From Arthrobacter sp. Y-9 (GTDB lineage: Bacteria; Actinomycetota; Actinomycetes; Actinomycetales; Micrococcaceae), in assembly GCF_029690065.1 (NCBI RefSeq), contig NZ_CP121463.1, positions 1,426,001-1,490,000 of the forward strand: 64,000 nucleotides of DNA. The letters are read 5' to 3'. Position 1 is the stretch's first letter, and the number at the start of each line of letters is the position of its first letter. Shown here piece by piece: positions 1 through 7,668 of the stretch. A program made the translations under genes and the position numbers. The notes beneath the pieces are model-generated. The model saw only the letters and a program-made list of their open reading frames with translations. It ran no database searches and was not told the origin of the DNA.

Positions 1-275
1 ACCTTCGAAGCGGCGGTGGGGCCGCTGACCGGCACGCAGACGGGCCCGACGTCGGCGGCGGACTGCTTCAGCGCGCCGGAGGACACGATCACTTTCACGC
101 CGTCGCAGGGGCCGTCCGCGGCAGCGGAGGCCGACGGAGCGCCGGAGGCGGTGGACGTCGCGGAAGCCGGCGCCGACGAGGACGGCGCCGGGCTGGAACA
201 GGCGCCCAGGGTGAGGACGAGGGCCGCGGCGGCGACAGCGCTCGCGGCGGCGGTGCGGAATGTAGTGGGAGTCAC
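1..275 (-). CDS. Secreted lipoprotein, C-terminal part outside window
   Basis: The visible part encodes about 91 residues from a GTG start at 275. Residues 1-26 form a lipoprotein signal peptide: a short polar start, an Ala/Val/Leu-rich core and the lipobox LGAC followed by serines. A Ser/Ala/Pro-rich linker of about 27 residues comes next, typical of actinobacterial lipoproteins tethered to the outer face of the membrane, and then the start of a globular domain with two cysteines (PCDG and GPVCVP). I do not recognise the domain. The gene lies 59 bp downstream of the anti-sigma kinase gene on the same strand and could be the last gene of that operon, or could have its own promoter. Confidence 0.75.
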   Translation of the reverse strand, partial: MTPTTFRTAAASAVAAAALVLTLGACSSPAPSSSAPASATSTASGAPSASAAADGPCDGVKVIVSSGALKQSAADVGPVCVPVSGPTAASK

Positions 276-334
276 GTCACCAGGGTAGGGGGAGCGGGCC
301 GCGGAAACGGAGGCCGTGGCGTTGTGTGACGAGG

Positions 335-754
335 TCAGCGGGGTGCCGTGCCGATCGCGCGGCGCAGCGTCCACAGGTTTCCGTCCTCCGTGCCGTCATG
401 GCGGAACTCGTCCAGGACCGCACGGGTCAGCGCGAGTCCGCGCCCCGATTCGCTCTCCGCGTCGGGCAGTTCCGCCGACTCCAGGTCGAGCGCGACGGCG
501 GGCGCGGTGTCCCGCACGACCGCCCGCAGCTGGCCCTCGTCGGCGGAGAGCCGCACGTGCACCCGCACGCCCGGCTCACTGTGCTGGACGATGTTGGTCG
601 TCACTTCGCTGACCGCCAGCATGAACAGGGTGCGGTCCTCAGCCGGCACGGAGGGTGTGCCGAGCCAGAGCGTTTCGAGGGCGTCGACCACCTCGTCGAC
701 GAAAGCGGGGGAGGCCTCGCCTTCGTGGACCACCGGCTCGTGGTCACCGCTCAT
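335..754 (-). CDS. RsbW/SpoIIAB-type anti-sigma serine kinase
   Basis: This 139-residue protein is a stand-alone GHKL ATPase of the HATPase_c_2 family. The N box is visible at residues 50-58 (SEVTTNIVQH), the G1 box as VRDTAP around residue 82 and the G2 box as SGRGLAL at 103-109. Such proteins bind a sigma factor or another target and phosphorylate a STAS antagonist. The start codon lies inside the 3' end of the upstream STAS gene (11-nt overlap), so the two are probably translationally coupled, as in the classical antagonist/kinase pairs. No sigma factor gene is next to it; the operon instead carries a glycosyltransferase. Confidence 0.85.
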   Translation of the reverse strand: MSGDHEPVVHEGEASPAFVDEVVDALETLWLGTPSVPAEDRTLFMLAVSEVTTNIVQHSEPGVRVHVRLSADEGQLRAVVRDTAPAVALDLESAELPDAESESGRGLALTRAVLDEFRHDGTEDGNLWTLRRAIGTAPR

Positions 755-1076
755 CGAACGCCGTCTCCGGCGTCGGGTACTCGCCGAGCACGCGGTCCAG
801 GTTCGTCAGGCGCAGCACGGAACGCACCGCGTCCGGCACGGCCGCGAGGCGGAGGTCGCCGCCCGCCACGCGGGTCCGCTTGAGCCCGCCGATGAGCGCG
901 CCGAGCCCGGAGGAGTCGATGAACTCGGTGCGGGACAGGTCCACGACCACGCGGGAGGTCCCGTCGCCGATCAGATCCTCCACCGCGCGCCGCAGCAGAG
1001 GGGCTCCGGAGGCGATCAGCCGGCCGTCGATGGTGACGACCGCGAAACCGTCGTGGGCGGTGGTGGTGAGGTTCAT
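744..1076 (-). CDS. STAS-domain anti-sigma factor antagonist
   Basis: A single STAS domain of 110 residues, the usual length of SpoIIAA/RsbV proteins. The motif FIDSSGLGALIGG (residues 53-65) contains the conserved Asp-Ser-Ser-Gly, and Ser55 corresponds to the serine that partner kinases phosphorylate. The ATG at 1076 is chosen because it forms an ATGA overlap with the stop of the glycosyltransferase gene; reading further upstream in this frame only shadows that gene. In the family model the unphosphorylated protein sequesters the RsbW-type kinase, here encoded by the next, overlapping gene. The phosphatase that would reactivate it is encoded first in the same operon. Confidence 0.88.
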   Translation of the reverse strand: MNLTTTAHDGFAVVTIDGRLIASGAPLLRRAVEDLIGDGTSRVVVDLSRTEFIDSSGLGALIGGLKRTRVAGGDLRLAAVPDAVRSVLRLTNLDRVLGEYPTPETAFDER

Positions 1077-3043
1077 GAGTCTCCTTCGGCGACGGTTTCT
1101 TCGGATGCTGCGACGACGGCGGCCGGCCCGCGGTACCGGGCGGCCTGGATGATGACGCTGAGGACCAGGAGGTCGTAGCAGACCCAGGCCGTGTTCACGA
1201 GCGTACCCGTCCCGTCCGCCGTCCCCGCGATGACGCGGACGACGCCGATCACGAGGGCCAGGACGAGCACCGCGATCGCGGTGAGCTGCGGCCAGATCTC
1301 CCGCCACGGGATGCCCCGGGCGTCCCGGCCGTCCTTCTTGGTCACGGCGAAACTCAGCGGGCGGCCGAAGGCGACGTTCGCCACCGCGGTCCAGCAGGCG
1401 CGGATCCAGACGGGGAAGAGGGCCAGGGAATACTGCTGGCCGCGCCAGGTCTTCATACCGCGGGCCACCACGACGAACAGCAACTGGTTGACGATGAACG
1501 CAGGGAGGAACCGGGCGAAGAAGTCACCGCTCCAGGCCGTCACCGGGAGGACGCCGAACACCAGATAGATGACCGGGGCCGCGAGGTAGGCCAGCGCGGC
1601 GAAGCCGGAGAGATAGCTCCACATCGTGGCGAAGTACATGAGCCGCTGCCCGCCGGACAGGCCGCGCTTGACCAGCGGATTGTCTTTGAGCATGACCTGG
1701 AGGGTGCCCTGCGCCCAGCGGAGCCGCTGCGTCAGCATCGTGCGCAGATCCTCGGGCGCCAGGCCCCGGGCGAGGATCTCGTGGTGGTACACGCTCCGCC
1801 AGCCCTGGGAATGCAGCTGCATCGCGGTCGCCATGTCCTCGGTGACCGAGATGGTCGCCATCGGCAGGATCGGCTGAGCCTCGGAACCGCGGTCGATCCG
1901 CAGCGCCTCCAGCAGGCGCTGCACGGCCTCGACCGCTCCCAGCGGAGACAGCTCGGCGGCGGCCAGGCGGTCGAGGCGGGTCTCGTCGACCACCAGCAGA
2001 TCGAGTTCCGCGTCCCGCTCGATCGGCAGGCTCGCGATGACCTCCAGGTCCTCGCGGATGCCGGCGAAGTCACGCGCCAGGAGGGACTGGGCGGAACGGT
2101 CGACGGCGTCGCTCAGGGTGGCGGTCGCCTCGGCCAGCGGGGCTCCGCTGAGCACGGCCTCCCGGGCGCGGACGATTTCGGCGCGGAGCGCCCCCAGTTC
2201 GCGGCTCAGCTCCGGGTCGTTCGCCGTCCGGGCTTCCCGGCCGATCAGGGTGTCCGCGGCTTTCAGGGCTTTCAGGGTCGACTGCGTGACGTCCTGCACG
2301 TAGCCGACGATGCCGAGCCGCATGAGTGCCTCGCGGCGCAGCACGGCATTGGAGCCGCAGAAGAACGCAGCGTTCCAGCCGTCCTTGCCCTGCTGGATCG
2401 GTCCGTAGAACAGGGGCGCCTGGCTGCCGAGCGGATCGGCGTCGTCCACGTTGATGAACCACTGCGGGGTCTGGACGAGGGCGACTTCCGGGTCGTCGGC
2501 GAAGTAGCCCAGCGTGCGGTGCAGGATAAGCGGATCCGGCACCTGGTCGGCGTCGAGGATCAGGAGGAACTCGCCGTCGGTCTCGAAGAGCGCGTTGTTG
2601 AGGTTGCCCGCCTTGGCGTGCCGGGGCTTTCCGATCCAGTCGTCGGAGCGGGTCAGGTAGCCGATCCCGGCCTCCGCGGCGGCCTGCTCCATCTCGGGGC
2701 GGGCGCCGTCGTCGAGGATCCAGGTGGTGTGAGGGTAGGCGATCCGCTGCGCGGCCCGCGCCGTGGCCATCACGAGCTCGAGAGGCTCGTTGTAGGTGGT
2801 GATGAAGACGTCCGCGGTGCCCTGGGGTTCGGACTGCGGGCGGGGCCGGTCCTTGGCGCGCCACATGGTGAGGGCGAAGAGGAAGGTGTCGATCAGGCTG
2901 TACGTCTCGGCGAGCACGAGCGGCACCGCGATCCACCACGCGGCCCAGTCCACGGAGGCGAGCCAGCGCCACACGATGTAGTTGACGCCGAAGAGGACCG
3001 AGAGGACGGCGAGGATCCGGATGAGCACGAAGCGCGTCGTCAT
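1073..3043 (-). CDS. BcsA-like processive family-2 glycosyltransferase, membrane protein
   Basis: This 656-residue membrane enzyme belongs to the cellulose synthase-like GT2 group and should polymerise a sugar from a nucleotide donor while exporting the chain. Catalytic motifs are DDG (111-113), DAD (164-166), TED (401-403) and QRLRW (439-443), with FCGSNAVLRR around 228-237. About two membrane segments precede the catalytic domain and several follow residue 465. There is no C-terminal PilZ domain, so direct c-di-GMP control of the BcsA type is not expected. Unusually, about 150 mostly charged, helical residues (about 250-390) lie between FCGSN and TED, where BcsA has only a short stretch. 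The polymer is unknown. The gene overlaps its neighbours by 4 nt on both sides. Confidence 0.85.
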   Translation of the reverse strand: MTTRFVLIRILAVLSVLFGVNYIVWRWLASVDWAAWWIAVPLVLAETYSLIDTFLFALTMWRAKDRPRPQSEPQGTADVFITTYNEPLELVMATARAAQRIAYPHTTWILDDGARPEMEQAAAEAGIGYLTRSDDWIGKPRHAKAGNLNNALFETDGEFLLILDADQVPDPLILHRTLGYFADDPEVALVQTPQWFINVDDADPLGSQAPLFYGPIQQGKDGWNAAFFCGSNAVLRREALMRLGIVGYVQDVTQSTLKALKAADTLIGREARTANDPELSRELGALRAEIVRAREAVLSGAPLAEATATLSDAVDRSAQSLLARDFAGIREDLEVIASLPIERDAELDLLVVDETRLDRLAAAELSPLGAVEAVQRLLEALRIDRGSEAQPILPMATISVTEDMATAMQLHSQGWRSVYHHEILARGLAPEDLRTMLTQRLRWAQGTLQVMLKDNPLVKRGLSGGQRLMYFATMWSYLSGFAALAYLAAPVIYLVFGVLPVTAWSGDFFARFLPAFIVNQLLFVVVARGMKTWRGQQYSLALFPVWIRACWTAVANVAFGRPLSFAVTKKDGRDARGIPWREIWPQLTAIAVLVLALVIGVVRVIAGTADGTGTLVNTAWVCYDLLVLSVIIQAARYRGPAAVVAASEETVAEGDS

Positions 3044-4194
3044 GCGTCTCTCCGGATGATCAGCACGGTGATGTCATCGCTCGCGCGCTCGTCATGCGCA
3101 AGACGGGAGGCCTCCCGCGCGGCGCCTTCGGGACCGAGGTCACGGATGACGCGTTCCACGTGTCCGAAGGGGTCCTGAGGGTCGAGGACGTCGAGCAGGC
3201 CGTCGCTGCAGCAGACGAAGCAGTCACCGGGCGCGAGCGTCGCGACGGCGGGCTCGCGTTCCTCCGCCGTGCCGAGGCCCATGCCGAGCGGCAGTCCGGG
3301 CGAGCGCAGGTGATCCCAGCCGCCGTCGGCGCGGATGATGAAGGCGAGGCCGTGCCCGGCGTCGACGAGCTCCACGCGGCCCGCGCCGGGGTGCACGTCG
3401 GCGTGGACGGCGGTCACGAACATGCCGGTGTCCCCGAGGTCCTGTTCCACGAGCCGGTCGGCTTCGGCTATCGCCTCCGCCAGCGAGCGGCCGGGAGCGG
3501 TGCGCAGCGAGGCCCGGACGCCCGCGGCGACGAGCGCCGGCCCGGTGCCCTTGCCCATGACGTCGGCCAGGGTCAGGCGCAGGGTCCCGTCGAGAAGCGC
3601 GACGTCGTAGAAATCGCCGGACAGGCGTCCGCGGGGCGAGACCGAGGCCGCGATCGTGTAACCGTCCAACTCCGGATTGCCCTGCGGACGGAGCGAACGC
3701 TGGATGACCTCGGCGTGGTCGAGCTCCTGGTCACGGGCCAGTTCGGTCTGCACCCAGAAGGCGAGATCCCGGAGCAAGGCGCTCTGGGACTCTCCGAATT
3801 CGCGGGGTGTGGTGTCGAGGATGCACAGGGTGCCGATGGGTTCGCCGCCCGGCGCGTGCAACGGGTGCCCCGCGTAGAACCGCAGATGGGGGTCGCCGAG
3901 GACGAAGGGGTTCTCCGCGAACTCCGGGGTCGTGCTCGCGTCCTCGACGACCACGGTGGCATCCTGGCGGACCGTGTAGTCGCAGAAGGAATCCTCGCGG
4001 GGGGCTTCGGCGCCGCCCAGGCCGATCTGGGATTTGCGCCATTGCCGGTCCCGGTCCAGGAGCGAGACGCTGACCATGGGGACGCCGAACATCTCCTTGG
4101 CAAGGCGGGCCACACGGTCCACCCTCTCGTCGGGCGGGGTGTCCAGGATCCCCATCCGGTCCAGTGCTTCCTGACGTCGTGCCTCGTCGACCAT
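3040..4194 (-). CDS. GAF-domain SpoIIE/RsbU-type protein serine phosphatase
   Basis: The protein has 384 residues. Residues about 10-150 form a GAF sensor domain (start LDTPPDERVDR, with SFCDYTV and GTLCILD), a type often seen in bacterial signalling proteins. Residues about 165-383 form a PP2C-type phosphatase with the metal-binding motifs LSGDFYDV, ADVMGKG, DAGHG, CSDGLLDV and SDDITVL. Proteins of this design dephosphorylate STAS antagonists and so turn on partner-switching circuits; the STAS gene lies two genes downstream. The ATG at 4194 has a strong ribosome-binding site (AAGGGGG, 4 nt upstream). It is the first gene of the operon, and its stop overlaps the glycosyltransferase start (ATGA). 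The ligand of the GAF domain is unknown. Confidence 0.87.
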   Translation of the reverse strand: MVDEARRQEALDRMGILDTPPDERVDRVARLAKEMFGVPMVSVSLLDRDRQWRKSQIGLGGAEAPREDSFCDYTVRQDATVVVEDASTTPEFAENPFVLGDPHLRFYAGHPLHAPGGEPIGTLCILDTTPREFGESQSALLRDLAFWVQTELARDQELDHAEVIQRSLRPQGNPELDGYTIAASVSPRGRLSGDFYDVALLDGTLRLTLADVMGKGTGPALVAAGVRASLRTAPGRSLAEAIAEADRLVEQDLGDTGMFVTAVHADVHPGAGRVELVDAGHGLAFIIRADGGWDHLRSPGLPLGMGLGTAEEREPAVATLAPGDCFVCCSDGLLDVLDPQDPFGHVERVIRDLGPEGAAREASRLAHDERASDDITVLIIRRDA

Positions 4195-4281
4195 GCAGCC
4201 CCCTTCATGTCTTACCTGAGTCTAGACATGTGTCGCGTCCCACGTCAGGGGCCTGTCGTCAGGAATCTTCGGGGCTCGACC

Positions 4282-5169
4282 TCAACCGCGGAAGACGCTG
4301 ACGAACTCGTTCACCAGGGCGGAGCTCACCGGAGGGGTCACGACGCCGATCACCCGGTGCGCGGCGGGATGGTCGATGGGTACTTCCGCCACCTCGAGGC
4401 CCGACCCGCGACCCGGCGGGAGGACGGAGATACCGAGCCCGGCCGCCGCGAGCCCCCGGGCGTCGCGCGTGTCGTCCACTTCGAAGGTCACGTTCGGCAG
4501 TTCACCGCGAGTGCCGAGGATCCGGTGCACCGAGTCATACAGCCCGTAGCCGCGACGCAGCATGATGAGGTCCTGGGTCTTCAGATCGTCCACCGTCACG
4601 GGCCTGCCACGGTGGGCGAGCGGATGCTGCGGACTCATGGCGGCCACGAGCGGCTCGGTGAAGAACTCCACGGTGCGCAGATCCTCCGCGTGCGGCGGAT
4701 CCGCGACGACGGCGAGGTCCACCTCGCCGTCCCGCACCCGACGGATGCAGGCGGCGCGGGAGCCGTGGCTGAGTTCGAAGCGCACCTTGGGATGGCGCGT
4801 CGTCAGCCGCGCGATGGCCCGGGGCACGTACGTCTCGCCGAGAACGTTCTGATACGCCACGGACACCACGGCCTCCTCCTGCAGGCCGTGCGCCCGTGCG
4901 GCCGCGACGCCGTCCTCCACCCGCGCCAGGGCGCTCGCGGCCGCCTCGGCCAGGGTTCCGCCGGCCTCGGTCAGTCGGACCCCTCGTCCCACGCGGTGGA
5001 GCAGCGGCACTCCCAGGAGGTCGCCGAGCCGGGCGAGGGACCGGCTCGCGGAGGGCTGGGGCACCCCGAGTTCCTCGGCGGCGGCCGTCACGGAGCCCGT
5101 TCGCGCCAGCTCCACGAGGAGCGGCAGATGAGGGAGCACCTGACGCACGAGATGCGGATTCATGTCCAT
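4282..5169 (-). CDS. LysR-family transcriptional regulator
   Basis: The protein is 295 residues long, the usual LysR length. The N-terminal winged helix-turn-helix (about 12-70) has the typical GSVTAAAEELGVPQPSASRSL segment, and residues about 95-295 form the periplasmic-binding-protein-like effector domain. It is divergent from an MFS exporter gene of the YnfM type, the same arrangement as ynfL/ynfM in Escherichia coli, so control of that transporter is likely. In the gap there is a short palindrome (5191-5204). The start could be the ATG at 5169 or at 5163. A -10-like TAGACT on the minus strand lies only 8 nt before 5169, so the transcript may be nearly leaderless. Confidence 0.88.
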   Translation of the reverse strand: MDMNPHLVRQVLPHLPLLVELARTGSVTAAAEELGVPQPSASRSLARLGDLLGVPLLHRVGRGVRLTEAGGTLAEAAASALARVEDGVAAARAHGLQEEAVVSVAYQNVLGETYVPRAIARLTTRHPKVRFELSHGSRAACIRRVRDGEVDLAVVADPPHAEDLRTVEFFTEPLVAAMSPQHPLAHRGRPVTVDDLKTQDLIMLRRGYGLYDSVHRILGTRGELPNVTFEVDDTRDARGLAAAGLGISVLPPGRGSGLEVAEVPIDHPAAHRVIGVVTPPVSSALVNEFVSVFRG

Positions 5170-5190
5170 AGTGGATGAGTCTAGGAGGAA

Positions 5191-5204
5191 ATGACATTAG
5201 TCAT
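5191..5204. promoter_or_regulatory. Palindrome in LysR/MFS divergent gap, candidate operator
   Basis: ATGAC-ATTA-GTCAT is a perfect 5-bp inverted repeat in the 46-bp gap between a LysR gene and a divergent transporter gene. This is where a LysR regulator would be expected to bind. Binding is inferred from position and symmetry only. Confidence 0.4.
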
Positions 5205-5215
5205 AACCCCATTGC

Positions 5216-6526
5216 GTGAGTACCGTCGGAAGGGTGAGACTTTCACCCTTCGAAACACCCGTTGTGGCGGCGTCCACACCCGGCGCGTCCGCCCCCGGTG
5301 ACCGTCGTTCGGATGCCCGGGACGACCTCGGGGAGCAGCGCAGGTACCGCCGGATGATGGCGGCGCTCCTGGCCGCCGGCGTCGCGACGTTCGCCCAGCT
5401 GTACGCGATTCAGGGGGTACTGCCGGGCATTGCCCGGGAGCTGTCGCTGAGTGCTTCCACGGCGGCGCTGAGCGTCTCGGCCGCCACCACGGGCCTCGCG
5501 GCGGGCGTGCTGCTCTGGGCCGCCGTCGCCGACAGGATCGGACGGCTGCGGTGCATGCGGGTCGCTGTGACGGGGACCGTGGTGCTCGGATTGGCGACGG
5601 CCGTGGCGCCGGGCCTGGAACTCCTCCTCGGGCTGCGGTTCCTCACCGGGCTCGTGGTCGGTGGCGTCCCGGTGCTCGCCGTCGCGTATGTGTATGAGCA
5701 GCTGGCGGGGCCACGGGCCGCGGTCGCCGCGACGGTGTACATCTCGGGGACCACGGTCGGGGGAGCGCTGGGGCGGCTCGTGGCCGGGCCGCTCGGGGCG
5801 TGGGCCGGATGGCGCAGCGCGCTGCTTGCTGTGGGACTCCTGAGCCTCGTGGCCGCAGTGCTGTTCCTCTGGCTGGCGCCCCGGGAACGGGGGCCGCGCG
5901 GCGGGGCCACGCAGCCTTCCGCGGGAGGTGCGCGCTCACCCGGCACGCCGGGCCGCATCCGCCAGGCGCTGAAGCCGGCCCGGCTGAACGTGCTGTACCT
6001 GCAGGCGTTCCTGGTCACCGGCAGTTTCGTGGCGGTGTTCAACTTTCTGACGTTCCGGCTCGAAGCGGCGCCGTTCTTCCTGCCGGCGGCGCTGGCTTCT
6101 CTGGTGTTCCTGGCCTATTTCGCGGGGACGGCCTCCTCCCGTCTCGCCGGGCGGTGGCTCAGCCGCCGTGGCTTCGCGTGGACCAGTCTGTGCGGCGTGC
6201 TCGCGATGATCGCCGGCCTGGCGGTTCTGCTGGTCGACCGCCTGCCCGCGATCGTCGTGGGCCTGCTGCTCTTCACCGCGGGGAACTTCATGTCCCATGC
6301 GGCGGCCGTCGCCACGGTCGGCGCCAGGGCGGGTGAAGCGTTCCGCGGCCAGGCCAGCGCGCTGTACAACATCGCCTTCTATCTGGGATCGTCCGTGCTC
6401 GGCTGGCTGCTGGGCCTGGCGTTCGACAGCGCGGGCTGGCTCGGGATGAGCTGCGGCATCGCTGGCGCGCTACTCCTCGTCGTGGTCCTCAACGTGGTCG
6501 AGCTGCGGAGGGCGGCGGGCCGGTGA
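5216..6526 (+). CDS. MFS transporter, YnfM-like drug/sugar exporter type
   Basis: A 436-residue member of the major facilitator superfamily with about 12 hydrophobic segments. The loop between segments 2 and 3 carries ADRIGRLRCMR, the MFS signature. The region around residues 46-110 resembles YnfM-type transporters. The likely role is proton-driven export of a small compound; the substrate cannot be read from the sequence. The start is uncertain: the GTG at 5216 gives about 45 unstructured residues before segment 1, and a later start (for example ATG 5354, just before segment 1) would also give a full transporter. It is divergent from the LysR gene, its likely regulator. Confidence 0.85.
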   Translation: MSTVGRVRLSPFETPVVAASTPGASAPGDRRSDARDDLGEQRRYRRMMAALLAAGVATFAQLYAIQGVLPGIARELSLSASTAALSVSAATTGLAAGVLLWAAVADRIGRLRCMRVAVTGTVVLGLATAVAPGLELLLGLRFLTGLVVGGVPVLAVAYVYEQLAGPRAAVAATVYISGTTVGGALGRLVAGPLGAWAGWRSALLAVGLLSLVAAVLFLWLAPRERGPRGGATQPSAGGARSPGTPGRIRQALKPARLNVLYLQAFLVTGSFVAVFNFLTFRLEAAPFFLPAALASLVFLAYFAGTASSRLAGRWLSRRGFAWTSLCGVLAMIAGLAVLLVDRLPAIVVGLLLFTAGNFMSHAAAVATVGARAGEAFRGQASALYNIAFYLGSSVLGWLLGLAFDSAGWLGMSCGIAGALLLVVVLNVVELRRAAGR

Positions 6527-6575
6527 CCATCCGATCGGGTCCGGAGGGGCTCTGGATTTGGCGCGCGGGATGCCG

Positions 6576-6581
6576 TGTACT
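6576..6581 (+). promoter_or_regulatory. -10 element of a probable leaderless transcript
   Basis: TGTACT ends 6 nt before the ATG at 6588, the spacing at which transcription would begin at or next to the start codon. The same spacing recurs at many genes in this window. No convincing -35 element is visible. Confidence 0.4.
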
Positions 6582-6587
6582 GAAGCC

Positions 6588-6998
6588 ATGGAACTCCGGC
6601 CCTCCCGCTTCGCCATCGACGCCGAGACCGCCCGCCGCATCGTCGCCGAGGACCCCACGCTCGGAGCACGGCGGGTCCTGGTCGGCCCGGCCGTGCTCCG
6701 CAGCGAGGTGCTGTCGATGCTCTATCGCGAAGCCCAGGCGGGACTCCTGGACGACAAGGACGCCAGAGCGCAGCTCACCGGCCTCGCGACCCTCAGGATC
6801 CGCCTGCTGGGGGACCGCGTCAGCCGCGCCACGGCGTGGAGGATCGCCCGGCAGCTCGGCTGGGACGACGTCGGACCGGCGGAGTATCTCGCCGTGGCGT
6901 CCCTGCAGGCCGACGCCCTCGTGACGTCCGACGAGCGCTTGATCGCCGCCACGGACGGGATCATCCCGGTGTGCTCCTACGAGGAGCTGCTCGCCTGA
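6588..6998 (+). CDS. PIN-domain-like protein
   Basis: This 136-residue protein resembles small PIN-fold nucleases. It has an early acidic pair (FAIDAET), SEVLSMLYREAQAG in the first helices, and a C-terminal AEYLAVASLQADALVTSDERL segment, the layout typical of PIN domains near their last acidic residues. The first active-site Asp is less clear than in standard VapC toxins. No antitoxin gene lies beside it, so a toxin role is not supported by context. The ATG at 6588 is preferred to an upstream TTG at 6558 because of the -10 element 6 nt before it and the better match to protein length. Confidence 0.6.
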   Translation: MELRPSRFAIDAETARRIVAEDPTLGARRVLVGPAVLRSEVLSMLYREAQAGLLDDKDARAQLTGLATLRIRLLGDRVSRATAWRIARQLGWDDVGPAEYLAVASLQADALVTSDERLIAATDGIIPVCSYEELLA

Positions 6999-7007
6999 CG
7001 CGTGGCC

Positions 7008-7439
7008 CTACGACACCCGCTCCCACGACTCCACAGGTCCGTCGATCACCGTGAAAAGGGGATGTGGCCTGGGTTCGGACGCCGCCCACCGTTCGGCGTC
7101 GGCGGGGCTGCGACGCGCGAGTTTCGCGCCCAAGTGGGCCCATTCATAGGCGATCTGGCCGTTCGTGACAGGGATGGCGCCGTCCGGGACTCCCGGGCGA
7201 AGGATGCGGTCGGCGTCGAAACGGTATCCACGAGCAGTCGCCTCGGCCTGGACCGCGCTGAGATACGCGCCGACGGCGGCCAGTGGCTCCGCCGTCGCGC
7301 GGAACCGTTCCAGCTGCGGATGGTTCTGATAGCCCTGGGTCCGGCCGGACAGCACGGCCTGGGCGAGCAGCGTCTCCCGCCAGCACGCGACCAGTCCCGC
7401 CCGGTCCAACTGGCTGGGGTGCACGGACCAGATCCTCAT
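7008..7439 (-). CDS. Pyrimidine-dimer DNA glycosylase, endonuclease V family
   Basis: The protein is 143 residues long and matches the bacterial branch of the T4 endonuclease V (Pyr_excise) family. It begins MRIWSVHPSQLDRAGLVACWRE, followed by LLAQAVLSGRTQGYQNHPQL. The family excises UV-induced cyclobutane pyrimidine dimers and nicks the abasic strand. In T4 endonuclease V the amino-terminal residue provides the nucleophile, so processing of Met1 here matters and is not visible. It converges on the PIN-like gene with a 9-bp gap and seems to be a single-gene unit. Confidence 0.75.
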   Translation of the reverse strand: MRIWSVHPSQLDRAGLVACWRETLLAQAVLSGRTQGYQNHPQLERFRATAEPLAAVGAYLSAVQAEATARGYRFDADRILRPGVPDGAIPVTNGQIAYEWAHLGAKLARRSPADAERWAASEPRPHPLFTVIDGPVESWERVS

Positions 7440-7668
7440 GCTTCCGACGTCGCCCCGTCCTGACAGGACACGGTGACCGGGGACGAAGGAAGCAGACCGA
7501 GGAACATCCCGTCAGCCTATCGGCCATCTGCGGGGGACTCGTGCGGTCCAGCCGCACAACACGTCGGCGGAGCCGTCTCTTGCCAGAGCCACACCATCGG
7601 CGGAGAGTAGTGTCGCTGACGAGCGACGACATCGCACAGAAAAATCGCACAGGAAAGCAGGTTCATCG

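Noticed and set aside
1781-3178. Long open frame opposite the glycosyltransferase gene
   Set aside because: High GC leaves antisense frames open; the product has no recognisable domain, while the minus strand gives a complete glycosyltransferase with all motifs.
6588-7439. Toxin-antitoxin pair
   Set aside because: The neighbour of the PIN-like gene is a DNA repair glycosylase on the opposite strand, not an antitoxin.
7631-7652. Direct repeat ATCGCACAG spaced 13 bp before the GreA-C-like gene
   Set aside because: Short and without symmetry; no regulator candidate, so not listed as an operator.
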